A stretch of DNA of 64,000 bases, from assembly GCA_963771985.1 (NCBI GenBank), contig CAVYVO010000028.1, positions 124,001 to 188,000 of the forward strand, given 5' to 3'. The notes below the pieces were generated by a model. The model saw only the letters and a program-made list of their open reading frames with translations, ran no database searches and was not told where the DNA came from. Positions 7,879 to 17,158 of the stretch are shown here, one piece after another (within the stretch, counting starts at the first letter, position 1; every line of letters begins with the position of its first letter). A program made the translations under genes and the position numbers. This DNA is from Trebonia sp963771985. GTDB lineage: Bacteria; Actinomycetota; Actinomycetes; Streptosporangiales; Streptosporangiaceae.

Positions 7879-8525
7879 CCGTTGCGTCCCTTCCAGCCCA
7901 GGCAGGCCACCAGCGCGCCCGCGGCGAGTGCGGCGCCGGCGGTCGCCACATGCCGCCACATTTTCGGCAGATCGCGGGTGGTGACCACCGGGTCCGGCGG
8001 CAGCCCGTACACCTCGGGCTCGTCGAGCAGCAAGAAGAAGGCGCCCGCGCCGCCGATCCCGCCCGCTGAGTTCTCAAGGTAGAGGCGGGCAGCGGCATTG
8101 CCCCGGTCGTGGAGTTCGCTGACCCGCTGACTGGCGCGTTCGCGCAGTTCGTCGACCGGTCCGAACTGGACGGACTGGGTCGGGCACCCCTTGGCGCAGG
8201 CCGGCGTCTGGCCATCGGTGAGCCGGTCGTAGCAGAGCGTGCACTTGTGCGCGCCGCCGTCGGCCTCCCGCCGGGCGATAACGCCGAACGGGCAGGCGGG
8301 CACGCAGTACCCGCAGCCGTTGCAGAAGTCGTCCTGCACCACGACGGTGCCGAACTCGGTGCGCATCAGCGCCCCGGTCGGGCAGACGTCCAGGCAGGCC
8401 GCCTCGGTGCAGTGCTTGCACACGTCGCTGGACATGAGCCAGCGGCCCTGTCCGGGATCCCCGGGACGGCTGGCCTCGCCCGGTCGGCCGATCTGCTCGA
8501 TGAACGCGACGTGACGCTAGGTGTC
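7875..8525 (-). pseudogene. fdhB: fdhB remnant, iron-sulfur subunit of formate dehydrogenase
   Basis: Remains of the ferredoxin-type beta subunit. The open part from ATG 8435 gives 186 residues with three 4Fe-4S clusters (CKHCTEAACLDVCP, CNGCGYCVPACP, CTLCYDR to CAKGCP) and a C-terminal membrane anchor. Family members carry a further ~100 N-terminal residues with the first cluster and a WRHVAF segment. Upstream of 8435 the frame still reads RHVAFIEQ, but the Trp codon before it is TAG (8517-8519), and beyond that the sequence joins the fdhA remnant. Translation could restart at 8435, but a working subunit is unlikely. Confidence 0.8.
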
Positions 8526-9122
8526 GGCGCTCAGCCCGACGGTGGAGGAGTGTCAAATCCTCGCCTGATTCTCGATCTGTACCGCGCCCAGCGCGGTATA
8601 CAGCTTCTTGATCAGGTAGTTCTCCCGTTGTCCAGCGTCGCCCCGCCCAGGCTGGCGAACCCCATCGTCCGCCGCGTGCGGCGGCCGTCCTGTTCCCACT
8701 GCCAGCCATGACGGCGCGCCTCGATCACCCGGTCCGCGATCATGTCCATGGCGGTGCCGAGGTCCAGGCGTTCCCAGTCGGCCGCGTACGGGCGCCGGTA
8801 GAGCACCTGATACTGGCGGGCGCCCCCCGGTGGTGAGCTGCAGGCTGGCCGAGCCCATGGGGCAGAGCCGCCCCCGGCTCACCAGCGAGTCGGGGTCGCC
8901 CTCGATCTGGACGACCTTCTGGTCCTTGACGAACACGTTCTGGCCGCAGCCGACCGCGCAGTACGGGCAGACGGACTTGACGACCTTGTCCGCCGTCTTC
9001 GTGCGCGGGCTGAGGTTGCCGGTCTTGGCGCTGCGTGTCGCCGCCCCGAGTCCAAGCCGGTCCTTGCCGGTGAGCTGCCGGTAGGCCGGCCATCGTCCCA
9101 CCCAGTCACGCGGCGCGCTCAT
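8526..9122 (-). pseudogene. fdhA: fdhA remnant, selenocysteine-type formate dehydrogenase alpha subunit
   Basis: N-terminal ~190 codons of the molybdopterin catalytic subunit, starting at ATG 9122 (MSAPRDWVGRWPAYRQL). The 4Fe-4S motif CPYCAVGCGQNV followed by GRLCP is clear. The reading frame shifts at a six-G run near 8825 into RQYQVLYRRPY to LGGATLDN, then shifts back near 8635 to ENYLIKKLYTALG. It then reaches VQIENQARI, an in-frame TGA (8553-8555), and HSSTV. In this family the residue between ARI and HSSTV is the Mo/W ligand, Cys or selenocysteine, so the TGA is a former Sec codon. After HSSTVGL about 80 percent of the gene is missing and the sequence continues as fdhB. Confidence 0.82.
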
Positions 9123-9317
9123 CGTGACGTCCCCTTGCCCCATCCGCCACTGCGGCAATGCCCTTTATAACGTTCGTAACGCCTTTTTCTTCTACCCATC
9201 GGCTGCCCTCCCATGCGTCGGATGGCTGGCCGCCGGAATCAGGCGACGACAGGAGCTGGCACGACGATCATGCTGGCGCGGCTACCCACGACTGGGCATG
9301 CCATGCGTGCGCGCAGG

Positions 9318-12164
9318 TCACGTACGCGCCGGGCCAAGCTTCGCAAGCTTGCCGCGAATCAGGCCGGCATCCGGATGCCGCAGGTCATCCAGGATCGCGA
9401 GCGCTTCCTCCCAGGCGATCCGGGCTGCCACTGGATTCCCGGCCGCGTCCTGGGTGTCGCCGAGGTGGCCGAGGGTCTCCGCTGCCCCCCAGCGGCCGCC
9501 GAGCTCGCGATGCAGCCCGAGCGCGCGCTGGTAGCACGCGGTTGCCTCGGCGAGGTCGCCGAGCTGCTGGTAGGCATAGCCGAGGCTGTCCAGCGCGTTG
9601 GCTACCCCTTCCTGGCTGCCGAGGTCGAGGAACATGTCCACGGCCCGCTGGCAGTAGCTCAGCGCCTCCTGGTAATGCCCGAGGACCACGTGGAACCAGC
9701 CGACCGAGTTGAGACCGACCGCCTGCCCGGCCGGCTCGCCCGCCGCCGTCCACGCCTCGAGGGCCTGCTGCGCCTGGCCGAGGGCCTCGCGGTACCGGCC
9801 TTGGTAGTTCAGCGTGATGGCCAGGGAGTTGTGGACGTTGGCCCGTCCGGCATGGTCGCCGCGCTCGGTGTGGATGCTCAGCGCGAGTTCAAGATGGGCG
9901 TAAGCCTCGTCGTAGTTGCCGAGCCTGGCGCTCGCGAAGCCGAATCGCTGGTGCGCGAAAGCCTCGGCGGCGCGGTCGCCGAGGCGCTCCGCGGCAGCCA
10001 GGGCGATCAGTTCGATGGCGGCCCAGTCATGCCAGCGGCCTCCCACGTCAAGGAAACGCGACAGCGCCCAGGCGATCTGCCACGCGTGGGTGTCGAAGCC
10101 AGCCTCGAATGCCCGCCCGACGGCCGCCATCAGCACGAGGTGCTCGGCCTCGAACCATGCCAGGGCCTCCCCGGTGGCACCGAAGTGCTCCGGGGTGATA
10201 CCCGGCTGAGGAGCGGCCAGCGTGATCGGCCTGCGGGTGGGATGCAGCCGCAGTGCGGCCGCGTAGGCCGAGTGCAGGTAATGATCGAGCATCCGGCCGG
10301 TAGCCGCGCGCCGCTCAGCTTCGCTGTCGGCCAACTGAGTCAGCTCGGCGGCGTAGGCACGGAGCAGGTCGTGGCAGGAGAACCGGCCGGGAGCGTGCTC
10401 GGCCAGCAGGTGTGCCCTGGTCAGCTCGCCGAGCCGGCGGCGCGCTTCCTCAACCGGCAGGTCCGCCATGCTGGCCGCCGCGGCGGCGCTGCTCTCAGGA
10501 CCGACGTGGAGCCCGAGCAGGCGGAATAGCCGCGCGGTGGTCGCGTCGAGCTGCTGATATGACCAGGAGAGGACCGCGCGGACGTTCACGGCCGCGTGCC
10601 CGGCGTCCAGGGCGTCCAGCCGCCCGCTGGCGTCGCGAAGCTCGGCCGTCAGCGCCGCGAGCGACAGCCCTGGCTGGCCGGCGGCCCGGGCCGCGGCGAT
10701 GCTGAGCGCCAAGGGCAGCCGCGCGCACAACCGGATCAGCTCATCGGCGGCGGAGGCGCCGGCGGCGACCCGCTCCTGGCCAAGGTGGCGGGTCAGCAAC
10801 TCCCATGCCTCGGCATCGGTGAGCACGTCCAGGGGGAGCGGGAAGGCGCCTTCGGCCGCGACCAGGCTGGTCAGCTGGCTACGGCTGGTCACGATCACCA
10901 GGCAGCCCGGGCTGGCCGGCAGCAGCGGGCGGACTTGATCGACGTCTCGCGCGTTATCCAGCACCACCAGCATCCGCTTGTCGGCCAGGAGGCTGCGATA
11001 CAAGCCCGCCTGTGCCTCCAGGCCGGCGGGAATCCGTGCCGTTGGCACGGCCAGGGCGTCCAGGAAGAACCTGATGGCCTCGACCGGGGTCATCGGCGGC
11101 CCGGCCGGGTCGAAACCGCGCAGGTTCACATGCAGCTGCCCGTCCGGGAATTGCCCGGCCACGCGGTGCGCGAAATGCAGGGCAAGCGTGGTTTTACCGA
11201 TCCCGGCGGTTCCGTCGATGACCGCGATCACCGTCCCGTGGCCCGCGCCGGCCGCCCCGGCCGCCTCGGGGACAAGCCCGGTGAGCGCCTTGAGCGCCCC
11301 GGCCCGGCCGACGAAATGCCGGGTCGCGGCGGGCAGTTGCCTGGGTATCGTGGTCTCCCGCGCGGCCGCCGGATCACGGCCAGCCGGCTCACCTCCCGCC
11401 GAGAGTCCCGCCGGGATCAGGAGGTCCTTGTCGCCGCCGAGAATGCGCTGATGCAGGAGCTGGAGCTCTGGACCGGGGTCGATGCCGAGTTCGTCGGCGA
11501 GGACTCGCCGGACATCCTGGTAAGCGGCGAGGGCGTCGGCCTGCCGGCCGCCACGGTACAAACTCAGCATCAGCTGCGCGTGGAATTGCTCCTGCAGCGG
11601 ATAGAGCGCGACCAGCTGGCGCAGCTCCGCCACGACCTCACCGTGCCCGCCCAGGTGCAGGTCGGCGTCGATCCGCTCGACCAGCGCCTGGAGCCGCTGG
11701 TCGACGATCGGCGCGACCACGCGGTCCCGCAACCGCTGCGAGGGCACGTCGGCGAGCGGCTCGCCTCGCCACAGCACCAGCGCCTCCCGCAGCAAGCCAG
11801 CGGCCGCCGCCCAGTTTCCGGCCGCCGCGGCCGCATGACCGCGCGCGGCGAGCGCGCCGAACCGGCGGACGTCGAACTCGTCGTCTCCGACAGCGATCAG
11901 GTAGCCGGGCGGTCGCGTCTCGATCAGGCCGGCGCCGCCCGGTCCCAGCGTCGAGCGCAGCCGCTGGACGGCGGTATGCAGCGCGCCTCGCGCCCCGGCC
12001 GGGGGGTGGCCTTCCCACAGCGTTTCGGCGAGGGCGTCCACGCTGACCACCCGGCCCGCGCTGAGCAGCAGCGCCGCGAGCAGCACGCGTTGCCGTGGCG
12101 CCGACACGGACACGTGCCGGGTTCCGTCACGGACGAGCAGCGGCCCGAGCAGCCCGAACTCCAC
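9318..12164 (-). CDS. AfsR/SARP-type transcriptional regulator with NB-ARC and TPR domains
   Basis: Large cytoplasmic regulator of the AfsR/DnrI class, often a pathway or global activator of secondary metabolism. From GTG 12164 (948 residues; GGAAGAGG lies 8 nt upstream) the order is: winged helix of OmpR type (about 1-95, FGLLGPLLV start), bacterial transcriptional activation domain (about 100-245), NB-ARC ATPase with Walker A DGTAGIGKTT near residue 330 and Walker B RMLVVLDNARD, and C-terminal tetratricopeptide repeats over the last ~250 residues. The frame is open to 12332, but that extension has no family sequence. No biosynthetic cluster is adjacent, so its target is unknown. Confidence 0.88.
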   Translation of the reverse strand: MEFGLLGPLLVRDGTRHVSVSAPRQRVLLAALLLSAGRVVSVDALAETLWEGHPPAGARGALHTAVQRLRSTLGPGGAGLIETRPPGYLIAVGDDEFDVRRFGALAARGHAAAAAGNWAAAAGLLREALVLWRGEPLADVPSQRLRDRVVAPIVDQRLQALVERIDADLHLGGHGEVVAELRQLVALYPLQEQFHAQLMLSLYRGGRQADALAAYQDVRRVLADELGIDPGPELQLLHQRILGGDKDLLIPAGLSAGGEPAGRDPAAARETTIPRQLPAATRHFVGRAGALKALTGLVPEAAGAAGAGHGTVIAVIDGTAGIGKTTLALHFAHRVAGQFPDGQLHVNLRGFDPAGPPMTPVEAIRFFLDALAVPTARIPAGLEAQAGLYRSLLADKRMLVVLDNARDVDQVRPLLPASPGCLVIVTSRSQLTSLVAAEGAFPLPLDVLTDAEAWELLTRHLGQERVAAGASAADELIRLCARLPLALSIAAARAAGQPGLSLAALTAELRDASGRLDALDAGHAAVNVRAVLSWSYQQLDATTARLFRLLGLHVGPESSAAAAASMADLPVEEARRRLGELTRAHLLAEHAPGRFSCHDLLRAYAAELTQLADSEAERRAATGRMLDHYLHSAYAAALRLHPTRRPITLAAPQPGITPEHFGATGEALAWFEAEHLVLMAAVGRAFEAGFDTHAWQIAWALSRFLDVGGRWHDWAAIELIALAAAERLGDRAAEAFAHQRFGFASARLGNYDEAYAHLELALSIHTERGDHAGRANVHNSLAITLNYQGRYREALGQAQQALEAWTAAGEPAGQAVGLNSVGWFHVVLGHYQEALSYCQRAVDMFLDLGSQEGVANALDSLGYAYQQLGDLAEATACYQRALGLHRELGGRWGAAETLGHLGDTQDAAGNPVAARIAWEEALAILDDLRHPDAGLIRGKLAKLGPART

Positions 12165-12415
12165 GCCCAGCACCTCTTCCGGCAAGGATCCGCACGCTGT
12201 GGTCGCGCCATCGGCGGACCGCGGTGTCACCGCGGACACGACCGCGGCAGCCTGGCGCGGTGAGCCATCGGTGAGCCACGGCTCTCGTCCTGACGGCGGT
12301 TCGTGAGCCCTAGCTGGCACATTACACCTCAACAGTGTGATTCCAGCTCAAATGGTGAGATCGCAGGCTGCCGCGGCTTCGTCCCGTCAGCGGATCGGAG
12401 GGGGGCCGTACAGCG

Positions 12416-12955
12416 ATGACCGTCCCCGGAACTGATGCGCTCCGTAAGCCTTCAGCTGCCTACTCTCGCGGCGCGGCCAGACCACGTGGCCCCGTGGGCG
12501 ATCTCGTGCGCATGCAGGAGTGGCCGCTGCGCAGCTACCTCGAGCTGCGAGCGGTGCCCACATCCGTGCGCTCCGCCCGGCAGCATGCCAGGAGCGTGCT
12601 GTCCGAGTGGCGCTTGGACGACCTCTCTGAGACCGTGGAATTGCTCGTCTCCGAGATCATCACCAACGCGGTCCGCGCATCAGCCGACACGGCACGTCAG
12701 CAGCAACGTCAGCAGCATGAGAGCGGGCAGGCGCCGCCCGTGCCGTGGATGCGGTTCTGGCTCATCTCGGACCGGCACAACGTCCTGATCCAGGTGTGGG
12801 ACGACGATCATCGGCATCCTGTCACCCGGCACGCGGGGCAGGACGCGGAGGCTGGACGAGGACTGCTGCTCATCGAGTCGCTCAGCGCGCGATGGGGCTG
12901 CTTCGCGCCAGATGATCAGGAAGGGAAGATCGTCTGGGCCGTGTGCGCCCGGTGA
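12416..12955 (+). CDS. ATP-binding protein of the anti-sigma-factor kinase type (HATPase_c)
   Basis: Protein of 179 residues with a single GHKL ATPase domain, like the RsbW/SpoIIAB-related regulators that are numerous in actinomycetes. The N box ELLVSEIITNAVRAS (about residues 79-93), the G1 box QVWDDD and the G2 box GRGLLLI are all present. There is no sensor or phosphoacceptor domain, so it is not a complete histidine kinase. It is divergent from the AfsR-type gene across about 250 bp, and GGAGGGGGG precedes its ATG. No anti-sigma antagonist or sigma gene is adjacent, so the partner is unknown. Confidence 0.8.
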   Translation: MTVPGTDALRKPSAAYSRGAARPRGPVGDLVRMQEWPLRSYLELRAVPTSVRSARQHARSVLSEWRLDDLSETVELLVSEIITNAVRASADTARQQQRQQHESGQAPPVPWMRFWLISDRHNVLIQVWDDDHRHPVTRHAGQDAEAGRGLLLIESLSARWGCFAPDDQEGKIVWAVCAR

Positions 12956-13029
12956 AATCCGGGCGACCGTTAGCACCAGCCGCACGCAGCCGCCGCCCCC
13001 GCCGCGCCTACGTTTAAGCTGGGTGTTCT

Positions 13030-14031
13030 ATGAGTACCGTAGCGTCCTCGCAGCGGCCGTCCGGGGTGTCCGGCGGCGAGCCGTCGGCGGTCATCCACAC
13101 CGAAGACCTGACCAAGGTCTACCCGGGAACGGACTTCGCGGCCGTGGACAAGCTCAACCTGGACGTCCGCGCGGGAGAGATCTTCGGCCTGCTCGGGCCG
13201 AACGGAGCGGGCAAGACGACGACCGCCGGCATGCTGACCACCCGTGTGGTCCCCACGTCGGGCCGGGCCTTCCTGGCCGGGGTGGACATCAAGGCGCACC
13301 CCGCGCTGGCCAAGCAGCTCAGCGGGATCGTGTCGCAGCAGAACACCCTGGACCGTCAGCTCACGGTCTGGGAGAACCTGTACTTTCACGGCCGCCTGTT
13401 CGGCATCAAGGCGAAGGAGTCCAGGAAGATCGCCGACGACCTGCTCGCACAGTTCCAGCTGTCCCGATGGGCGAAGGCGTCGGTGTACGCGCTGTCCGGC
13501 GGGATGGCGCAGCGGCTCATGGTGGCGCGCGCCATCTTCCACCGGCCTTCGGTGCTGTTCCTCGACGAACCCACCGCGGGTCTTGACCCGCAGAGCAGGC
13601 TCGCGCTGTGGGACCTGCTCGGCGAGTTGCACCGCGAGGGCCAGACCATCGTGCTCACCACCCATTACATGGAAGAGGCCGAGCGGCTCTGCGAGCGGGT
13701 CGCCATCATGGACCACGGCCGGATCCTCGCCCTGGACACGCCGGCCGCGCTGAAGCAGACGGTCGGCGCCGACACCATCGTCACGGTGCGGACCACCGGC
13801 GACGCGAACCGGCTCGCGGAGGTGCTGGCCAAGGAAGTGGCGGGTGTCACGCGGACACGGGTGGCGGACGGCAGGCTCGAACTGCACATGCAAGGGGGCG
13901 ACGGGCTCGTCCCGCGCATCGTGCTGGCGGCCGCGCACGGCGGCTTCGAGCTCGTCGACGTGTCGGTCGCCGAGCCCAGCCTGGAAACCGTGTTCATCAA
14001 CCTGACCGGAAGGGAGCTGCGGGAGGAATGA
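13030..14031 (+). CDS. ABC transporter ATP-binding protein, DrrA type
   Basis: Cytoplasmic ATPase of an ABC-2 type exporter, 333 residues. Walker A GPNGAGKTT (about 57-65), signature LSGGMAQRLMVARA (about 156-169), Walker B VLFLDEPTAGLDP and the switch His in TTHYMEEAERL are complete. The C-terminal ~100 residues are the extension typical of DrrA-like drug, antibiotic or lipid exporters. It is coupled by ATGA overlap to the permease gene, and together they would form one exporter. The substrate cannot be deduced. Confidence 0.9.
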   Translation: MSTVASSQRPSGVSGGEPSAVIHTEDLTKVYPGTDFAAVDKLNLDVRAGEIFGLLGPNGAGKTTTAGMLTTRVVPTSGRAFLAGVDIKAHPALAKQLSGIVSQQNTLDRQLTVWENLYFHGRLFGIKAKESRKIADDLLAQFQLSRWAKASVYALSGGMAQRLMVARAIFHRPSVLFLDEPTAGLDPQSRLALWDLLGELHREGQTIVLTTHYMEEAERLCERVAIMDHGRILALDTPAALKQTVGADTIVTVRTTGDANRLAEVLAKEVAGVTRTRVADGRLELHMQGGDGLVPRIVLAAAHGGFELVDVSVAEPSLETVFINLTGRELREE

Positions 14032-14912
14032 CCGCCGCGACAACTACCCAGGCGCCGGACCGGCGGATTGGCGGCGGCCCCACCCGCTCGGTGGCCGCGG
14101 CCAGCCGGACCGCGCTGGCCGCCCTGCTGCTGCGAGACCTGGTAGTGCTGCGCAAGCACATCTGGGAGTTCGTGCTGCGCACGCTCGTCCAGCCGTTCCT
14201 GCTCTGCTTCGTCTTCCTTTACGTGTTCCCGAAGATCGGCCAGGGCATCGGCGGCGGCAGCGGCTCGGCGGCGGAATCGGCGTTCGCCACCATCCTGGTG
14301 CCGGGGGTCGTCGGGATCTCCGTCATGTTCCAGGGCGTGCAGTCGATCGCGCTGGCCATGGCCCAGGAGTTCGGGTTCACCAGGGAGATCGAGGACCGGG
14401 TGCAGGCGCCCTGCCCGATCTGGCTGGTGGCCATCGCCAAAGTCATCTCCGGCGCGGCCCAGGGGGTGCTGTCCGCGATCATCGTGCTGCCGATCGCCTC
14501 GGTCGTGCACGCGCCCGGGGTGGAGGCCCACCTGAACCTGCACTGGTGGGTGATCGTGACGTTCGTCCCGCTGGCCTGCGTCGCGATGGCCGGGCTGGGC
14601 CTCGTCCTGGGCACCAGCTTCGAGCCGCGGAACATCGGCCTGATGTTCGGCTTCATCATCTTGCCGATCACGTTCCTGGGTGGCACCTACTACTCGTGGA
14701 CCAAGCTCGCCCCGGTCACGCTGGACGGCTGGCACTGGCTGCAGACGATCGTGCTGATCAACCCGCTGATCTACGTGAACGAGGGCATGCGGGCCGCGTT
14801 CACCAACGCGCCGCACATGCACCTGTACGTCATCTACCCGGTGGTCATCGGATTCGGCGCGCTGTTCCTGGCCATCGGCCTGCGCAACTTCCGCCGCCGC
14901 GTGCTGTCCTGA
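14028..14912 (+). CDS. ABC-2 type transporter permease, DrrB type
   Basis: Membrane subunit of the exporter encoded with the upstream ATPase, 294 residues with six hydrophobic segments. ATG 14028 overlaps the stop of the ATPase gene (ATGA) and follows GGGAGG, which fixes the start. The soluble N-terminus of about 45 residues leads into LLLRDLVVLRKHIWEFVLR, the amphipathic elbow helix of ABC-2 permeases. The conserved FGFTREIEDR segment lies near residue 117 and the GGTYYSW loop near residue 220. No regulator gene is adjacent. Confidence 0.9.
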   Translation: MTAATTTQAPDRRIGGGPTRSVAAASRTALAALLLRDLVVLRKHIWEFVLRTLVQPFLLCFVFLYVFPKIGQGIGGGSGSAAESAFATILVPGVVGISVMFQGVQSIALAMAQEFGFTREIEDRVQAPCPIWLVAIAKVISGAAQGVLSAIIVLPIASVVHAPGVEAHLNLHWWVIVTFVPLACVAMAGLGLVLGTSFEPRNIGLMFGFIILPITFLGGTYYSWTKLAPVTLDGWHWLQTIVLINPLIYVNEGMRAAFTNAPHMHLYVIYPVVIGFGALFLAIGLRNFRRRVLS

Positions 14913-15079
14913 CCTGCCGCCCCCGGCCCGCCGTGGTCCCGCGGCCGCCCCGGGCCGGCACGTCCGCCGCGCTGCCCGCCCGCCCCCGCTCCTGTTGTGC
15001 CATTTATCCCGAACGGACGCCGGCGCCTCTTCCCGGTCCGCGTGCTCCGCGATCGCGGTGAGCCCGGCGGATGCGCGGC

Positions 15080-15589
15080 TCAGGGCTGGTAGGAGCCCGG
15101 GACCCAGGCGCGGGTCGTGACGCCGATCGCGTTCCAGGCGTTGATGGCGACGAGGAGGGCGAGGAGGGCGGCGATCTCGCCGGGTGCGAACTGCCCGGCC
15201 GCCCTGTCGTAGGCCGCGGCCGACACATGCTCGCCGGCCAGCAGGGTCACGTCCTCGGTGAAGGCAAGCGCCGCCCGTTCCCGCTCGGTGAAGAAGGGGG
15301 TCTCCCGCCAGGCGGGCAGCGCGTACAGCCGCTGCTCCGTTTCCCCGGCCGCGCGGGCATCCTTGGTGTGCATGTCGATGCAGTAGGCGCACCCGTTGAG
15401 CTGGGATGCGCGGACGCGGACCAGTTCCCGCAGCAGCGGATCGATGCCGGCCCGGTCCAGTTCCCTGGTCGCGGCCTGGTCCAGGTGGGCCATGGCGCGG
15501 GCGAACCCGGCGGCGTGCGCGTCGAAGTCGAGCCGGACCGGGACCTGCGGCGTGCCGGCCGAACGAGTGCTGTTCTCAGTCGCTGTCAT
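15080..15589 (-). CDS. Carboxymuconolactone decarboxylase / AhpD-like protein
   Basis: Protein of 169 residues from ATG 15589 (MTATENS). The motif CAYCIDMHTKDAR holds the CxxC and His of AhpD-like alkylhydroperoxidase cores, so a peroxidase or redox role is more likely than a true decarboxylase role. An open frame extends further upstream, but it runs through the downstream end of the MocR-type gene and is not family sequence. The neighbour on the same strand is a MocR/PdxR-type regulator, and a 15-bp sequence upstream of this gene recurs at the start of that regulator, which suggests control by it. Confidence 0.85.
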   Translation of the reverse strand: MTATENSTRSAGTPQVPVRLDFDAHAAGFARAMAHLDQAATRELDRAGIDPLLRELVRVRASQLNGCAYCIDMHTKDARAAGETEQRLYALPAWRETPFFTERERAALAFTEDVTLLAGEHVSAAAYDRAAGQFAPGEIAALLALLVAINAWNAIGVTTRAWVPGSYQP

Positions 15590-15642
15590 GAGACAGACGC
15601 TAGACGCAGAGCGGCCCACGAGTAAGAACCACTTTAGTGAAG

Positions 15643-15657
15643 AAAACATGGGCCATT
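15643..15657. promoter_or_regulatory. Candidate MocR operator, copy 1
   Basis: AAAACATGGGCCATT lies 54-68 bp upstream of the AhpD-like gene, with a near-palindromic core ATGG-N-CCAT. The identical 15-mer occurs on the opposite strand inside the first codons of the MocR-type gene (17052-17066). Two exact copies at the two promoters of a regulator-target pair suggest a binding site; this is inference. Confidence 0.5.
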
Positions 15658-15674
15658 CCCGGTCGTGAGCTCGG

Positions 15675-17072
15675 TTACTGGCCTTGGATCGCCGCGGTGA
15701 GCCGGGCGAGGGCGGTGGTGTAGGCATGGTCGGGCGGGGTGGCGTAGCCGATGACCAGCGCGGGTCCGCGAGTGTGGCCGCGCAGGGCGTATTCGCCGAG
15801 CCCCTGGATGGCCACGCCCCGGGCGGCGGCGCGGGCGACGACCTGATCTTCGGGCTGGCCGGGGGGCAGTTCGGCGACCGCGTGCAGCCCGGCCGCGATC
15901 CCGGTGACGCGGACACCGGGGGCGTGCCGGGCGAGCGCGGCGATGAGCCGGTCGCGGCGGCGCCGGTAGGCGAGCCTGGCCCGGCGGACGTGCCGGTCAT
16001 AGGCCCCGGAGGTGATGAACTCGGCGAGCGTGAGCTGCTCGAAACCGCTGGTCTGTGCGTCCGTCCGGGCCTTGGCGTCGGCTACGGCGCCGACCAGGCG
16101 GCTGGGGAGCACCAGCCAGCCCAGCCGCAGCCCCGGGGCCAGGGTCTTGCTGGCGGTGCCGGCGTAGATGACGTGTTCGGAGGCCATCGCTTGCAGCGCG
16201 CCGACTGGCTGGCGGTCGTAGCGGAACTCGCCGTCGTAGTCGTCTTCGATGATCAGCCCCGCGCTGTCGATGGCCCAGCGGGCAGCGTCCGCACGGCGCC
16301 GCGGTGACAGCACCGAGCCAAGAGGGAACTGGTGCGCCGGAGTTAGCAGCATCGCCCCGGCGTCAGATGCCGGGTCCAGGACCGCGCCGCTGTCATCGAC
16401 CCCGAGCATGGCGGGGCCGAGTCCGAAGCTGGCGAGGGCCTCGACGGGGCCGGGCCGGCCGTATTCCTCGATCGCGATCTTGGTGACGCCGCAGGCGGGC
16501 AGCACCTGGCACAGCAGCGCCAGCCCCTGGGTGAACCCGGTGCAGACGACGATCCGGTCCGGGTCTGCCCGCACCCCGCGGACGCGGGCGAGGTAAGCCG
16601 CCAGCACGGTGCGCAGCTCCGGCTGGCCGCGGGGGTCGCCGTAGCCCAGGGCCTGGCTGGGCGCGGCGGACAGCGCCTTGCGCGCCGCGGACAGCCACCC
16701 GGCCCGGGGGAACGCCGACAGGTCGGGGGACCCCGCCCGCAGGTCGTAACGGGCCTGCCGGGTGCCTGGCGACGACCGGGTAGCCGCCGCCGGTGCCGGG
16801 GAGACCACCGCGGTGCCGGCGACCCGCGTGCCCGAGCCCTGCCGGGCGGTCAGCCAGCCCTCCGCGATGAGCTGGCCGTACGCCTCGGCGACCGTGTTGC
16901 GGGCGATCCCCAGGTCGGCGGCCAGCGACCGGGATGACGGCAGCCGTGTCCCGGGCGCCAGCCGCCCGGCCTGCACCGCCTCGCGCAGCGCCGCCTCCAG
17001 TCCGGCCCGCACCCGGTGCCCGGCCAGTTCCAGGTGCAGGTCCACTCCAGAAATGGCCCATGTTTTACTCAT
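15675..17072 (-). CDS. MocR/PdxR-type regulator (GntR helix-turn-helix plus aminotransferase domain)
   Basis: Chimeric PLP-dependent transcription regulator of 465 residues, the standard length. Residues 15-85 form a GntR-type winged helix (PSSRSLAADLGIARNTVAEAY). The rest is a fold type I aminotransferase-like domain with the PLP lysine in YAGTASKTLAPG near residue 305 and the conserved IEDDYDGEFRYD. Related proteins sense PLP or amino compounds. The start ATG 17072 opens the typical MSKTWAISGVDLHLEL. The gene is followed by the AhpD-like gene on the same strand and is divergent from the SnoaL-fold gene, either of which could be its target. Confidence 0.88.
   Translation of the reverse strand: MSKTWAISGVDLHLELAGHRVRAGLEAALREAVQAGRLAPGTRLPSSRSLAADLGIARNTVAEAYGQLIAEGWLTARQGSGTRVAGTAVVSPAPAAATRSSPGTRQARYDLRAGSPDLSAFPRAGWLSAARKALSAAPSQALGYGDPRGQPELRTVLAAYLARVRGVRADPDRIVVCTGFTQGLALLCQVLPACGVTKIAIEEYGRPGPVEALASFGLGPAMLGVDDSGAVLDPASDAGAMLLTPAHQFPLGSVLSPRRRADAARWAIDSAGLIIEDDYDGEFRYDRQPVGALQAMASEHVIYAGTASKTLAPGLRLGWLVLPSRLVGAVADAKARTDAQTSGFEQLTLAEFITSGAYDRHVRRARLAYRRRRDRLIAALARHAPGVRVTGIAAGLHAVAELPPGQPEDQVVARAAARGVAIQGLGEYALRGHTRGPALVIGYATPPDHAYTTALARLTAAIQGQ
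17052..17066. promoter_or_regulatory. Candidate MocR operator, copy 2
   Basis: AATGGCCCATGTTTT is the reverse complement of the 15-mer at 15643-15657. It covers about codons 3-7 of the MocR-type gene and lies about 90 bp from the divergent SnoaL-fold gene, a fitting position for autorepression and divergent control. Because it is inside coding sequence, chance similarity of an N-terminal remnant is the alternative. Confidence 0.45.
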
Positions 17073-17158
17073 AAGAGCGGATCTTATCTTCGGGCCGCTT
17101 CCGATATAGCGTCAGTTCTTGTAACAGCGACCTGGCAGGGAGCATCGAGGAGCGAAGC

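Noticed and set aside
8517..8519. TAG in the fdhB remnant as a recoded (pyrrolysine-type) codon
   Set aside because: The position is a Trp in the family (WRHVAF) and a single TGG to TAG change explains it. The gene is already truncated just upstream.
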